The notes: a model not told the origin generated them from the sequence alone. A stretch of DNA of 64,000 nt from Arthrobacter pullicola (GCF_014836875.1 NZ_JACSQC010000004.1:186001-250000), one strand, 5' to 3'; shown: positions 1 through 9,005, numbered from the stretch's first letter. Numbers and translations: made by a program.

Positions 1-1
1 G

Positions 2-301
2 CTGGCCGCGCTGCTTGGGCTGCTGCTCGCCCGCCGCCGCTCGACCACGCTGGCGCTCGCCGGTGCCGGTGCCCTGGGGGCCGGAGTGGTCCTGTGGCTG
101 CTCGCCGGGGCCGTACCCGCAGTGATGGACCGGTTCTCGCCGTCGAACCCTGTTGCTTCCACCTTCATCAGCGCCCTGGGACCCGAAGCAAGCTCTGCGT
201 TCCAGGCCTGGCTCATCCCGCTCCTGCTCGGTGCGGCTTTCATCTTCGTCCTGGGCCTGGTCTTCCGCCTGGCAGCCGTGGCCCGGCGGAGGGTGCGCTG
301 A
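2..301 (+). CDS. C-terminal part of an integral membrane protein (5' end outside window)
   Basis: The reading frame is open at the left edge, so only the last 99 codons are visible. The visible part has Ala/Leu-rich hydrophobic segments around residues 1-10, 17-37 and 72-92, joined by short arginine-rich loops, and it ends in a basic tail (RRRVR). This indicates a multi-pass membrane protein with a cytoplasmic C terminus. It stops 57 bp before ispH. I do not recognise the family from this fragment. Confidence 0.7.
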   Translation: MAALLGLLLARRRSTTLALAGAGALGAGVVLWLLAGAVPAVMDRFSPSNPVASTFISALGPEASSAFQAWLIPLLLGAAFIFVLGLVFRLAAVARRRVR

Positions 302-346
302 CAGCGGACGGACACCCTCCGGGCCAGGGCCGGCGGCGGCACCGGC

Positions 347-352
347 TAGCAT
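347..352 (+). promoter_or_regulatory. -10 element of a leaderless promoter for ispH
   Basis: TAGCAT lies exactly 6 nt before the ATG at 359 and no purine-rich Shine-Dalgarno is present, so transcription probably starts at or next to the start codon. Confidence 0.55.
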
Positions 353-358
353 GGTGGT

Positions 359-1438
359 ATGACCAGCACAGCCGTTTCCGTGCCGATGCCCACCGTGCCA
401 CGCCGCCGCCGCAGCCCCGAAGAGGTTGCCGCCGCTGCCCCCGTTGAGGGCCAGCGCCGGGTCCTCCTCGCCGCCCCGCGCGGCTACTGCGCCGGCGTCG
501 ACCGCGCGGTCATCGCCGTCGAGAAGGCACTGGAAGCCTACGGGCCGCCCATCTACGTCCGCAAACAGATTGTTCACAACCTTCACGTGGTCCACACGCT
601 GGAGGAAAAGGGTGCCATCTTCGTCGACGAAACCGACGAGGTCCCGGAAGGTGCCCGGCTGATCTTTTCCGCACACGGCGTCTCTCCCGCCGTCGTGCAG
701 TCCGCGAAGGACCGGAACCTGCAGACCATCGATGCCACCTGCCCGCTGGTGACCAAGGTGCACAAGGAAGCGGTGCGTTTTGCCCGGGACGACTTTGACA
801 TCCTGCTGATCGGCCACGAGGGCCACGAGGAAGTTGAAGGAACTTACGGCGAGGCCCCCGAACACACGCAGATTGTGAACGGTCCCGAAGACGTGGACAA
901 GGTGGTGGTCCGTGATCCGGAGAAGGTCATCTGGCTGTCCCAGACCACGCTGAGCGTGGATGAAGCCATGCACACGGTGAATCTGCTGCGCAAGCGGTTC
1001 CCCACGCTGCAGGATCCGCCCAGCGACGACATCTGCTATGCCACCTCCAACCGGCAGGCAGCGATCAAGAAGATCGCCCCGGATGCGGACCTGGTGATCG
1101 TGGTCGGGTCTGCGAACTCCTCCAACTCCGTGCGGCTGGTGGAAGTTGCGCTGGAGTACGGCGCCAAGGCGTCCTACCGCGTGGACTTCGCCAACGAGAT
1201 TGACGAGAGCTGGTTTGAGGGCGTTGCCACCGTGGGCGTGACTTCCGGTGCCTCCGTTCCGGAAAACCTGGTCCAGGACGTCCTGAACCTGCTGGCGGAC
1301 TACGGCTACGGTGACGTCGAAGAGGTGGTCACCGCGCAGGAGGACATCATCTTCTCCCTGCCCAAGGAAATCCGCGCCACCCTCAAGGCCATGGGGGACA
1401 CCTCGCGCGGTCTGGGCGGACGCCGCACCGGCTCCTAA
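359..1438 (+). CDS. ispH: 4-hydroxy-3-methylbut-2-enyl diphosphate reductase (IspH/LytB)
   Basis: Last enzyme of the MEP pathway: it reduces HMBPP to IPP and DMAPP in the cytoplasm using an iron-sulfur cluster. The three cluster cysteines are visible at about residues 44 (GYCAGVDRA), 128 (DATCPLV) and 226 ([11 protein letters not shown]), with the conserved SANSSNS stretch further on. At 359 residues it is longer than the roughly 315-residue E. coli enzyme because of a polar N-terminal extension of about 33 residues. The start at 359 is supported by the TAGCAT hexamer 6 nt upstream; an in-frame ATG at 386 is an alternative. It is followed by ychF, an order also known from mycobacteria. Confidence 0.96.
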   Translation: MTSTAVSVPMPTVPRRRRSPEEVAAAAPVEGQRRVLLAAPRGYCAGVDRAVIAVEKALEAYGPPIYVRKQIVHNLHVVHTLEEKGAIFVDETDEVPEGARLIFSAHGVSPAVVQSAKDRNLQTIDATCPLVTKVHKEAVRFARDDFDILLIGHEGHEEVEGTYGEAPEHTQIVNGPEDVDKVVVRDPEKVIWLSQTTLSVDEAMHTVNLLRKRFPTLQDPPSDDICYATSNRQAAIKKIAPDADLVIVVGSANSSNSVRLVEVALEYGAKASYRVDFANEIDESWFEGVATVGVTSGASVPENLVQDVLNLLADYGYGDVEEVVTAQEDIIFSLPKEIRATLKAMGDTSRGLGGRRTGS

Positions 1439-1489
1439 GGAGGAGCGCCGGTTCGGCTCTGGCGGGCCGCCCCGGTAACATTGGCTAAC

Positions 1490-2575
1490 GTGGCTCTTAC
1501 TATTGGCATCGTCGGCCTGCCCAACGTCGGCAAATCGACCCTTTTCAACGCACTGACCCGGAACAACGTGCTGGCAGCGAACTATCCGTTCGCGACGATC
1601 GAACCGAATGTCGGCGTCGTCTCCCTGCCCGATCCGCGGCTGGCCAAGCTTGCCGAGATCTTCGGCTCGGCCCGCATCCTGCCGGCCACCGTGTCCTTCG
1701 TGGACATCGCCGGCATTGTGAAGGGCGCTTCGGAGGGCGAAGGCCTGGGCAACCAGTTCCTCGCCAACATCCGCGAAGCCGAGGCAATCGCCCAGGTCAT
1801 CCGCGTCTTTGACGATCCCGACGTCGTGCATGTGGACGGCAAGGTCGATCCGAGCTCCGACATGGAGACCATCAACACCGAACTGATCCTCGCGGACCTC
1901 CAGACCCTGGAGAAGGCCATCCCCCGCGTGGAAAAGGAAGTGAAGATCAAGAAGCGCGACGCCGCGCAGCTGGCTGCCATGCAGGCCGCGCAGGCTGTGC
2001 TGGAGCGCGGCGACACGATCTTCGCCTCCGTGGAGAGCGACAAGCTGGACATGGAGCACCTGCGCGAGTTGAGCCTGCTCACCGCCAAGCCCTTCATCTA
2101 CGTCTTCAACGTCGACGACGCCGTCCTGGGCAACCCCGCACGCCAGGAGGAGCTGCGCGCCCTCGTGGCCCCTGCAGACGCCATCTTCCTCGACGCCAAG
2201 CTCGAAGCCGATCTGGTGGAGCTGGACGAAGAGGAAGCCCGCGAAATGCTGGAGATGAGCGGCCAGGAGGAATCCGGCCTGGACAAGCTCGCCCGTGTTG
2301 GCTTCCACACGCTGGGCCTGCAGACCTACCTGACCGCCGGCCCCAAGGAAACCCGCGCCTGGACCATCCGTAAGGGCGACACCGCCCCGCAGGCTGCCGG
2401 CGTCATCCACACCGACTTCCAGCGCGGCTTCATCAAGGCCGAGGTTGTCTCCTTCGACGACCTCGCCGAAGCCGGCTCCATGGCTGAGGCCAAGTCCCGC
2501 GGCAAGGTCCGGATTGAAGGCAAGGACTACGTGATGGCCGACGGCGACGTGGTGGAGTTTAGGTTTAACGTCTAG
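1490..2575 (+). CDS. ychF: redox-regulated ATPase YchF (Obg-family P-loop protein)
   Basis: Universal P-loop ATPase of the TRAFAC/Obg group that binds ribosomes and has been linked to stress responses. The Walker A motif GLPNVGKST is at residues 7-15, the switch region DIAGIVKGASEGEGLGN follows, and the C-terminal TGS-like domain ends GDVVEFRFNV. Length is 361 residues, normal for the family. I place the start at GTG 1490 because the usual N terminus is MALTIGIVGLPNVGK; a TTG at 1481 would add three residues. There is no clear Shine-Dalgarno, but TAACAT at 1476-1481 could be a -10 element 8 nt upstream. Confidence 0.95.
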   Translation: MALTIGIVGLPNVGKSTLFNALTRNNVLAANYPFATIEPNVGVVSLPDPRLAKLAEIFGSARILPATVSFVDIAGIVKGASEGEGLGNQFLANIREAEAIAQVIRVFDDPDVVHVDGKVDPSSDMETINTELILADLQTLEKAIPRVEKEVKIKKRDAAQLAAMQAAQAVLERGDTIFASVESDKLDMEHLRELSLLTAKPFIYVFNVDDAVLGNPARQEELRALVAPADAIFLDAKLEADLVELDEEEAREMLEMSGQEESGLDKLARVGFHTLGLQTYLTAGPKETRAWTIRKGDTAPQAAGVIHTDFQRGFIKAEVVSFDDLAEAGSMAEAKSRGKVRIEGKDYVMADGDVVEFRFNV

Positions 2576-2596
2576 GTTTCAGCTGATCGCTTGAGG

Positions 2597-2632
2597 AAGG
2601 CCCGGGGTGCTGATCGCATCCCGGGCCTTTCT
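2597..2632 (+). terminator. Rho-independent terminator after ychF
   Basis: AAGGCCCGGG at 2597-2606 pairs with CCCGGGCCTT at 2620-2629 around a 13-nt loop, followed by a short T-rich tail. Confidence 0.8.
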
Positions 2633-2664
2633 GTCTTCCGAGGCGGTGCCGAATCGAAGTGCGC

Positions 2665-2670
2665 TAGCGT
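2665..2670 (+). promoter_or_regulatory. -10 element of a leaderless promoter for the gene at 2678
   Basis: TAGCGT is 7 nt before ATG 2678. This selects that start over the longer frame beginning at 2591, which would run through the ychF terminator hairpin. Confidence 0.5.
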
Positions 2671-2677
2671 AACCGGC

Positions 2678-3139
2678 ATGGACCGTAGAGACATGGATAT
2701 CTTCGATGCGGCAACGCTTATGACCTTGTTGCATCCTGGGAAGCGCCCCTCGACGCTCCGGACGATGTTATCTGGGTGGGACATGCTGCAGGCGAACGTC
2801 CCATCGCGGGAACAGATGGAGACAGCAATGTCGATCCTGGCTGGTTCCGGCTTGGCGGAAGTGGACTCGTCGTGGGGAATGCTGCTCACGGAGGAGGGAG
2901 AACAGATCAGGCGGTCCGTCAAAGGTACTCAGGGGATGCGGATGATCCCGAGCGCAATCAACGAAATTCTGGCAGCACGACTGTTGAGCCGTGCGCAGCT
3001 GACCTTGCCTCAGGCCGTCTTTGATACGGCCTACGAGGACTATTACGGCGCCGCTCGACGCCGGGCAGAGCGTATGCGCGTGCGCCGGTCGCGGCCTCGC
3101 TGGTGGTGGCCTAATCCATTTAGGAGTCCCGGCCAGTGA
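2678..3139 (+). CDS. hypothetical protein, possibly winged-helix-like
   Basis: A soluble 153-residue protein that I cannot assign to a family. The first 100 residues are mixed helical; the stretch from LASGSLAEVDS-like sequence into MLLTEEGEQIRRS resembles the wing and following helix of small winged-helix proteins, which is only an impression. The C terminus is very basic (RRRAERMRVRRSRPRWWW), compatible with nucleic-acid or membrane contact. It begins 46 bp after the ychF terminator and is probably a separate unit. The gene opens the variable stretch between ychF and the peptide transporter. Confidence 0.6.
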   Translation: MDRRDMDIFDAATLMTLLHPGKRPSTLRTMLSGWDMLQANVPSREQMETAMSILAGSGLAEVDSSWGMLLTEEGEQIRRSVKGTQGMRMIPSAINEILAARLLSRAQLTLPQAVFDTAYEDYYGAARRRAERMRVRRSRPRWWWPNPFRSPGQ

Positions 3140-3423
3140 TGACGGGTGTCCCAATCCCCGATGCGGCGCGGTTCAGGCAGCTATGCGACACCCCGGTGCC
3201 AGCGGCCAGGCTGCCTTAGCCCTTACCGAGGGGTCTGCTAGGGGCTGGATGCCCCGGCCCATGGGGGGTGCTTACTGCCGCGGGGGAAAGCACAACTGCT
3301 GAGAAGATGGACAAGCCCCTGATCGGTCTGGCACGTCGTGGAAGCACGGGGTAACAGTTTCCGCCGGGTGTCCGACGGGGATGAGATTATTTAGGCTCGG
3401 ATTTCGTTCAACCGGAAGGTTCC

Positions 3424-4479
3424 GTGAACTTTATGCTTCCTGCCTGCGACGACGTTCCCGGCTCAGGCTCAGGGTTGCCGCGGCAAGGACGGCTTACACG
3501 CTATCGGGTCCCGGGGATGTTGAGCCCGGAGGAGAAATTTGAGCATTGGCGCACTTGGTACGGCTCGGCCGTTGATTTACCCATGCGCCTGGAGAAAACC
3601 GAAAGCACGGTGCATCGCGGTTTTAATCCGACCGCGGTAAGCCTGAACGGCTCCGGGTTCAGCCTTGTGGAACTCACTAACGAACCGGTCGCCGGCTACT
3701 GGGGTGGGGCTGCGTCTTCCGAAGAGATCCGGTTGGTGCATTTCAAGACTGCGTGCGCCGGGTTCACCTTCTCGGGCCAGTCAAAAGCCGTTTTGCCAGG
3801 TGCTGTGAGGTTTATTGATCTTTCGTCTTCCGGTAGTTTCCACGCTCCGGCCGGACTCGGGGCGGTGCAGATAAACATTGACCGCGGCCTGCTTGGACTG
3901 GATGAAAAGTCAGTGGAACGGTTGCAAGCGCTGACCGATATTAGGACAAACCCTGTGGTGAGGTCTCTGATAATTCCAATGCTGTCGGGCTGGCAGCATC
4001 CGGACATGGATCAGGAAGTGGATCGTCTCCTGCCAGTCGTCCGATCCGTCATGGCTGCCCTGATCGGCTCCCTATTCGACACACACATTGACGACGCCGA
4101 CCTTCGTGCGGCCCGCATCCTGGCGATCAGGAAGTTTATGCGGAAGAACGCCAGGAACCGGGCACTGGATGTGGACGCTGTTGTGGAGTACTCGCATCTT
4201 TCACGCCGCGCTCTCTACTATCTTTTCGAAGGTGAAAAGCTACAGGTAAATGGTTATATCCGTGCGCTCAGGGCGCTGGAGGCCCTTGAGCTCCTCACAG
4301 CTCCAAACCCGCGGAAGGTCCCACTCGCGGAGATAGCTGAAGCGAGCGGATTTAGCAGCGCGGCAGCGATGCGGCGGGCAGTCGAAACGACCACGGGAGC
4401 TTCCCTGCAGGAAATACAGTCTGACCCTGAAGGGTTGCGCTCGGCGACCCTTGCGCTCAGGAAATCCATCGGATTCTAA
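3424..4479 (+). CDS. AraC/XylS-family transcriptional regulator
   Basis: A 351-residue DNA-binding regulator. Residues about 25-200 resemble the cupin-like sensory domain of AraC-binding-like proteins, and residues about 235-345 form the double helix-turn-helix AraC domain, seen in SHLSRRALYYLF and in LAEIAEASGFSSAAAMRRA. GTG 3424 is preceded by GGAAGG at suitable spacing; ATG 3433 is an alternative. The codon use looks richer in A/T than that of the flanking housekeeping genes, so horizontal acquisition is possible. No catabolic target gene lies next to it, so its regulon cannot be inferred. Confidence 0.88.
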   Translation: MNFMLPACDDVPGSGSGLPRQGRLTRYRVPGMLSPEEKFEHWRTWYGSAVDLPMRLEKTESTVHRGFNPTAVSLNGSGFSLVELTNEPVAGYWGGAASSEEIRLVHFKTACAGFTFSGQSKAVLPGAVRFIDLSSSGSFHAPAGLGAVQINIDRGLLGLDEKSVERLQALTDIRTNPVVRSLIIPMLSGWQHPDMDQEVDRLLPVVRSVMAALIGSLFDTHIDDADLRAARILAIRKFMRKNARNRALDVDAVVEYSHLSRRALYYLFEGEKLQVNGYIRALRALEALELLTAPNPRKVPLAEIAEASGFSSAAAMRRAVETTTGASLQEIQSDPEGLRSATLALRKSIGF

Positions 4480-4891
4480 GGAACCCAGCGCCTCGAGGAT
4501 GGCGGCAGGGCACGGATTCCCCTGCGTAGCCACGGCCGTGGATTAGCTCCTGATTGGGTTGGGAGCCAGACGGCATTCCGGTGTTTTGTGACCCACACCA
4601 TTCAGCATGCACGGGATGCTCGTTTCGACGTGCAACTCTGCACAAACTGGGCGGCCCGCTCCTGTCTGGCTGGGCAGGAAGTCCATAAAATTGAGGCAGG
4701 CCGGCGGCGGATTCCCGGGCGGATTCCCCCAAATTCACGCCTGGTGAATGTTGCGCCGCCGCCGGCCGGACACGACAGCATTTTCGCTTCCCGGGGCCCG
4801 GTTCGTCTGCCGCCGTAAGCAGGCAGCCTCAACCGTCAAAAGGTTTGGCCAGTTTCCCAATTTTGCGATCGAATACGTTTCAAGGCTGAGT
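4480..4891. other. 412-bp intergenic region without a recognisable gene
   Basis: Holds short direct repeats of GCGGATTCCC near 4707-4727 and an A/T-richer stretch near 4850-4885 that probably carries the promoter of the next gene. No open frame here has convincing protein features. Confidence 0.5.
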
Positions 4892-5365
4892 GTGATTTCT
4901 AAGTTCGAACCGGCTGGTGTCCAAGATCAACGCCGGGCCACCGCCGCGGGCGGGTCCCGTCTGCCCGAAGTCGAGCTCATGCCCAGCGGCATCCTTCTGG
5001 TTCGCTGGCCACCGAATGCAACAATCGAAGTGCCGGAGGCGCTGGCTGCCATTTCCCGCATAGAGCAGCTGAGCGGGAACGTCCCAAGGCCGCTGCTGGT
5101 GGAAATGCGCGGCATGCGTTATGCCAGCTCCGCGGCGTTGAAGAAGTTTGCCCGAGCCCTTACCGCGACCCGGATGGCGTTGGTGGGTACCTCACCTGTT
5201 GAACAAACAATCGGGCATTTTTTCCAAGCTATCCATCGGCCGTCCTACCCGGCTTCATACTTCACGCAGTACGCGGAGGCGTTGGACTGGCTCGCAGCGG
5301 TGGAAGCCGCCAACCGGTTAACCCCGCCGTCGCAGTTCCCGCCACGAAGCCGCACCCAGCGCTAG
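4892..5365 (+). CDS. STAS/SEC14-like domain protein (DUF7793-type)
   Basis: A 157-residue soluble protein with a single alpha/beta domain. The run VELMPSGILLVRWPPNATIE followed by PRPLLVEMRGMRYASSAALK and ALVGTSPVEQTIGHFFQAIH is the pattern of small STAS/SEC14-like proteins common in Arthrobacter. Their role is unknown; the fold suggests ligand binding or partner-switch signalling. The frame is open from ATG 4748, but the conserved domain starts well after GTG 4892, which I take as start without a clear ribosome-binding site. The 3' end overlaps the convergent gene at 5318-5689 by 48 bp. Confidence 0.65.
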   Translation: MISKFEPAGVQDQRRATAAGGSRLPEVELMPSGILLVRWPPNATIEVPEALAAISRIEQLSGNVPRPLLVEMRGMRYASSAALKKFARALTATRMALVGTSPVEQTIGHFFQAIHRPSYPASYFTQYAEALDWLAAVEAANRLTPPSQFPPRSRTQR

Positions 5366-5689
5366 CGACCAGACGCTCCACAGCCGTTCCACGGGTGAGC
5401 GGGAGACTGCATTCATTACCGTTCCCACGACGCCGAGCCCAACGCACCCGCGGAGAATTGCTCGCCGCACGGAAGCGGAAGTCCCGGTGGAAGCCAATGC
5501 TGCACCAGCGGCGGAATACACCAGTGCGGTCACGGCGCTGGCTGCCCGAAGCCCCGCCGGCAGCCTGCCCTGGTGCTGCCCGCCGTAGGCAGTACCTCCC
5601 CACGGGGCACCTAAGGCAAGAGCAGCCTGAAAGGCCGACTGCGCCGTGAGCAGCAGGGGAGGAACGGGGCTTAGATCCATGCGGGACAT
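5318..5689 (-). CDS. small integral membrane protein of unknown function
   Basis: A 123-residue protein with about four hydrophobic helices. The N-terminal LTAQSAFQAALALGAPWG, the GRLPAGLRAASAVTALVY segment and the closing VMNAVSRSPVERLWSVWSL form a pattern I know from a family of unannotated actinobacterial membrane proteins. The open frame extends upstream to 6106, but that part lies antisense to the VOC gene and looks like shadow sequence. I choose ATG 5689; ATG 5680 is also possible. No Shine-Dalgarno is visible. Its stop lies inside the STAS gene, so the pair is convergent and overlapping. Confidence 0.55.
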   Translation of the reverse strand: MSRMDLSPVPPLLLTAQSAFQAALALGAPWGGTAYGGQHQGRLPAGLRAASAVTALVYSAAGAALASTGTSASVRRAILRGCVGLGVVGTVMNAVSRSPVERLWSVWSLALGAASWRELRRRG

Positions 5690-5773
5690 GCAAGCAGGGC
5701 CAGTGCAGGTCCACAAGCCTGCTGTGTGGCTGATAGACGCGGCAGGGGCTTCTTTTCCAAGGCCGCGGCTGGC

Positions 5774-5779
5774 TAGCAT
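5774..5779 (+). promoter_or_regulatory. -10 element of a leaderless promoter for the VOC gene
   Basis: TAGCAT lies 7 nt before ATG 5787, the same hexamer as at ispH, and fixes the start there rather than at 5646 or 5778. Confidence 0.55.
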
Positions 5780-5786
5780 GGCGGGC

Positions 5787-6224
5787 ATGGCCATCAAAGT
5801 TGAGAACGTCGGGATTGCCGTCCGCGATCTCGAGGCGGCCATCGCCTTTTTCACCGATTTGGGGCTCACCGTCATGGGCCGTGACACCGTCAGCGGCGAG
5901 TGGACAGATACCGCCGTCGGACTTGACGGCAACCACGCCAAGATCGCGATGCTCCAGAGCCCGGACGGGCACGGCCGGCTGGAGCTCTTCGAATACATCC
6001 ACCCCGAAGCGATCGAGACGCCGCCCGCCAGGCCCAATGAGATTGGCATGCACCGCGTCGCCTTCTCCGTCGATGATCTGGACGGGGCCCTTGAAATTGC
6101 GGCCAAACACGGTTGCCATCCGCTGCGCGGGGTGGCAACTTATCGGGACGTCTATCGGCTGACTTATGTCCGCGGGCCCAGCGGCATCATTGTGATGCTC
6201 GCTGAGGAACTAAAGAAGACCTGA
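5787..6224 (+). CDS. VOC-superfamily (glyoxalase/bleomycin-resistance-like) protein
   Basis: A 145-residue metal-dependent fold made of paired beta-alpha-beta modules. The first module opens VENVGIAVRDLEAAIAFF, with the metal-type His replaced by Gly-Ile context, and the second contains GMHRVAFSVDDLDGALEIA. A glutamate in GRLELFEY sits where a metal ligand is normally found. Members act as glyoxalases, extradiol dioxygenases or antibiotic-binding proteins; the substrate cannot be read from sequence. The neighbouring genes at 6271 and 6846 run in the same direction. Confidence 0.85.
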   Translation: MAIKVENVGIAVRDLEAAIAFFTDLGLTVMGRDTVSGEWTDTAVGLDGNHAKIAMLQSPDGHGRLELFEYIHPEAIETPPARPNEIGMHRVAFSVDDLDGALEIAAKHGCHPLRGVATYRDVYRLTYVRGPSGIIVMLAEELKKT

Positions 6225-6270
6225 CTGCCAACCGGCCGGCCCGTGTGCCGGTGAGGGGATGGGAACGGCT

Positions 6271-6840
6271 ATGGGAACCCTGATATTCACGGCGACAGTG
6301 TCCCTTGACGGCTACGTCTCTGATCAAAATGGGGACTTTCAATGGACGGGCCCGTCCGATGACATGTTTGCACTGCACGTCGACCGGATGGGGGAGGTGT
6401 CGACTGAAGTGCTCGGCCGGAAAACCTATGCGTTGATGGAGTACTGGGAGAAGCTTCCAGACACTGAAGACCAGCCCGCGCCTGAGCGGGAGTTCGCCCG
6501 CCGCTGGCGGGACATCAACAAGGTTGTGGTGTCGTCGACGATGACGGATAACGAGCTGGCGTCGGGCCGGGCCCGTATCGTGCCGCAGCTGAGCCTGGCC
6601 GAGCTGCAGCAAATCGTGAAGGATGCGGAGGGGATGGTCGAGATTTTCGGGCCCACTACGGCGGCGGACGCTATCCGTGCGGGCCTCGTTGACGAGTTCC
6701 GGTTAGTAGTCGTTCCGAAGCTGGTGGGCGGCGGTCTGCGCGCCCTGCCCGGCGACGTCCAGCTGGACCTGCGCCTCGCTGAACAGAGAGTTTTTGCCAA
6801 CGGCACCGTGTACCTGCGCTACCTGGCCGGCCGGGGCTAA
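6271..6840 (+). CDS. dihydrofolate reductase-family protein (RibD C-terminal-like)
   Basis: A 189-residue NADPH-binding-type domain related to RibD reductases. The N terminus LIFTATVSLDGYVSDQNGDF is the family signature, and the nucleotide-binding part is seen in MVEIFGPTTAADAIRAGLVDEF. Members are annotated as dihydrofolate reductase-like, but most lack proven folate activity. I choose ATG 6271 because GAGGGG at 6253-6258 is well placed for it, while ATG 6259 sits directly on that purine run. The next gene starts 5 bp after the stop, so the two are probably cotranscribed. Confidence 0.85.
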   Translation: MGTLIFTATVSLDGYVSDQNGDFQWTGPSDDMFALHVDRMGEVSTEVLGRKTYALMEYWEKLPDTEDQPAPEREFARRWRDINKVVVSSTMTDNELASGRARIVPQLSLAELQQIVKDAEGMVEIFGPTTAADAIRAGLVDEFRLVVVPKLVGGGLRALPGDVQLDLRLAEQRVFANGTVYLRYLAGRG

Positions 6841-6845
6841 GTCCC

Positions 6846-7985
6846 ATGGGCGATCACCGAAGTCTTCCCGAGCCCGCTCCGTTCACCGTTGAGGATTTCG
6901 CCGAGCGGTTGCGGCGCGCCGCCCGCGCCGCCCGGGAAGCCGGACTCGACGGCATTCTGGTTACTCCCGGGCCGGACCTGCTTTACCTCACCGGGTATGC
7001 GCCCGTGGCCATCACTGAACGCATCACCATGCTGGTGATTCCGGTCGACGCGGAGCCGGCAATGATCGTCCCGAGGCTCGAGCGGCCCGACGCGGAAGCT
7101 GCCCCCGGCGCAACGATTCTACGGATCACCGACTGGACTGACGGGAGCGACCCCTACGCGGAATCTGCAGCGCTGCTGGCCGGTGCCGGACGCTATGCCG
7201 TCTCTGACTCCGCCTGGGCAATGCACCTCCTTGGCCTGCAGGACCACCTTCCCGAGTCGTCCTACATATCGATGACGACCGCCCTGCCGATGCTTCGGGC
7301 GATCAAGGACGAGGACGAGATCGAGCGGCTGGCAGCGGCTGGCGCAGCCGCCGACCAGGCATACGAGGAAATCGTCACCATGCGGTTCGCCGGCCGCAGC
7401 GAGGCCGACGTCGGCTCAGACCTCGCCGACCTGCTTCGCCGATTCGGTCATTCGCAGGTGGACTTCACCGTCGTCGGATCGGGCCCGAATGGCGCCAACC
7501 CGCACCACGAGGTTGGCCCGCGGGTCATCGAGGATGGCGACATGGTGGTGCTCGACTTCGGCGGACTCAAGCACGGCTACGGATCAGACACGACGCGGAC
7601 CGTGCACGTCGGCGAACCCACCGCCGAAGAACGCGAGGTTCACGACGTCGTCCGGCAGGCGCAGCAGGCAGGGTTCGCGGCCGTGCGGCCAGGCGTCGAG
7701 TGCCAGGAAATCGATCGTGCGTCCCGGGCGGTGATCACTGAAGCCGGCTACGGCGAATACTTCATTCACCGCGTTGGGCACGGAATCGGACTGACGACCC
7801 ACGAGCCGCCGTACATGGTGGAGGGAGAAACCCAGATTCTCCACCCCGGCATGTGCTTCTCGATTGAACCCGGCATCTACCTGCCGGACAGGTTCGGTGT
7901 GCGGATCGAGGACATCGTGACGGTGGTTCCTGACGGCGGGCGGCGGCTCAACCAGACCCCTCATGAGATGAGAATCGTCCAGTAA
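6846..7985 (+). CDS. M24-family Xaa-Pro dipeptidase/aminopeptidase
   Basis: A 379-residue cytoplasmic metallopeptidase of the creatinase/pita-bread fold. The N-terminal creatinase domain spans about residues 15-150 and the catalytic domain 160-375. The five metal ligands are visible: Asp in VVLDFGG, Asp in GSDTTRTVH, His in HRVGHGIGL, Glu in FSIEPGIYL and Glu in GVRIEDIV. Substrates are likely peptides with proline at the second position. It follows the reductase-like gene by 5 bp. A second, longer M24 enzyme (PepP type) is encoded at 42660-44252. Confidence 0.92.
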   Translation: MGDHRSLPEPAPFTVEDFAERLRRAARAAREAGLDGILVTPGPDLLYLTGYAPVAITERITMLVIPVDAEPAMIVPRLERPDAEAAPGATILRITDWTDGSDPYAESAALLAGAGRYAVSDSAWAMHLLGLQDHLPESSYISMTTALPMLRAIKDEDEIERLAAAGAAADQAYEEIVTMRFAGRSEADVGSDLADLLRRFGHSQVDFTVVGSGPNGANPHHEVGPRVIEDGDMVVLDFGGLKHGYGSDTTRTVHVGEPTAEEREVHDVVRQAQQAGFAAVRPGVECQEIDRASRAVITEAGYGEYFIHRVGHGIGLTTHEPPYMVEGETQILHPGMCFSIEPGIYLPDRFGVRIEDIVTVVPDGGRRLNQTPHEMRIVQ

Positions 7986-8180
7986 TCCGCCGGCGTCGTG
8001 ACGCCCATTGGACTCATCCGCGTCCGCTTTGCAGTTCTTGGTCCGGGTAGAGGGCCTGGAGAGTGGAAATGTGGCTGCTGACAAAGAGGGACCGCGAGTT
8101 GCCCCCGCTGGAGTAGCGGAACGCCAGTCGACCCCAGAACAACGGGAAGTTCCCGTAACATCCGCCGATATCACCAGCTA

Positions 8181-8186
8181 TACCCT
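8181..8186 (+). promoter_or_regulatory. -10 element of a leaderless promoter for the gene at 8193
   Basis: TACCCT ends 6 nt before ATG 8193 and no Shine-Dalgarno is present. Confidence 0.5.
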
Positions 8187-8192
8187 GTATCC

Positions 8193-9005
8193 ATGGGGGC
8201 ATTGCTGAAGAAACTCGACCAGGTGAACGTCCGGTATTTCTATGCCGGGATGATCGTTCTGATGCTGGCGTTATTTGCCTGGTTAGCCGGCAGCAATCTG
8301 TCTAAGGCGTCAGTATTTCTGGCGGTAGGGGTGGTGTACGCAGTTCTTGTGTATCGCGTCGTCTCACAGTCAGTGCGTGCCTTTACCGTGATGTCCTGGA
8401 CGTTCCTCTTGAACTACTTCACCTTGATCTCGATCTCCGTCGACGGTTCCTTGGGTATCCCTTCGGCTGGACCGTGGTTCATCGGGTTCATCATCGGTGC
8501 AATTGCGGGCGGATACGTCTGGCTCGGCCCGCGCGCCGGGTCAGAATTCAAGCACAGCCGTAAGCGCCTCCCCGAGCCGGACGGCAGTTTCTCCGGCGGG
8601 TGGCGCCTGGCGGTGATCAATGGATTCTGCGCGCTGGTGCTGCTCGGATTCGGCACAGCGCAGCTTCTCCTGTTGTCACCGACGGCGGAGTCGGCTGTGG
8701 TCCTAGCTGCTGCGTTTATGGCGGGCTGGACGTTGTTCCGCTTCCCGCCGTCGCTGGGAATCAGAAACGGCCTCCTCATCCTGGGTCTGCCCGTTAGCTA
8801 CTTCGTGTTGGGATTCGTCGGCGGTGCAACAGACCAGATAGCCCTTCCCAATGCGTGGGCTTACGGCGTCCTTGCGGGCATTTTGATCGGCGGGAGGTAC
8901 TGGACCGGTCCGCGGATCGGCCAGCCCCGGGCGCCTTTCAACGGTCCAGGCCGCCGCCGCAAACGACGGTTGCGGTCGAAACCGAAACAGACACATCCGA
9001 TGTGA
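8193..9005 (+). CDS. hypothetical multi-pass membrane protein
   Basis: A 270-residue protein with about seven hydrophobic helices (for example YFYAGMIVLMLALFAWLAG near the N terminus and GIRNGLLILGLPVSYFVLGF near residue 200) and a strongly basic cytoplasmic tail rich in Arg and Lys (RRRKRRLRSKPK). No transporter or enzyme signature is recognised. It is monocistronic between an M24 peptidase and a convergent oxidoreductase. The function is unknown. Confidence 0.72.
   Translation: MGALLKKLDQVNVRYFYAGMIVLMLALFAWLAGSNLSKASVFLAVGVVYAVLVYRVVSQSVRAFTVMSWTFLLNYFTLISISVDGSLGIPSAGPWFIGFIIGAIAGGYVWLGPRAGSEFKHSRKRLPEPDGSFSGGWRLAVINGFCALVLLGFGTAQLLLLSPTAESAVVLAAAFMAGWTLFRFPPSLGIRNGLLILGLPVSYFVLGFVGGATDQIALPNAWAYGVLAGILIGGRYWTGPRIGQPRAPFNGPGRRRKRRLRSKPKQTHPM

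Noticed and set aside
3021-3302. 93-codon frame after the hypothetical gene at 2678
   Set aside because: Gly/Arg/Ala-rich, partly overlapping, without a ribosome-binding site or family pattern.
4457-4738. 93-codon minus-strand frame after the AraC gene
   Set aside because: Composition resembles random GC-rich sequence and no start signal is present.
8008-8208. 66-codon frame in the gap before the membrane-protein gene
   Set aside because: No protein-like pattern and it overlaps the promoter and start of the gene at 8193.
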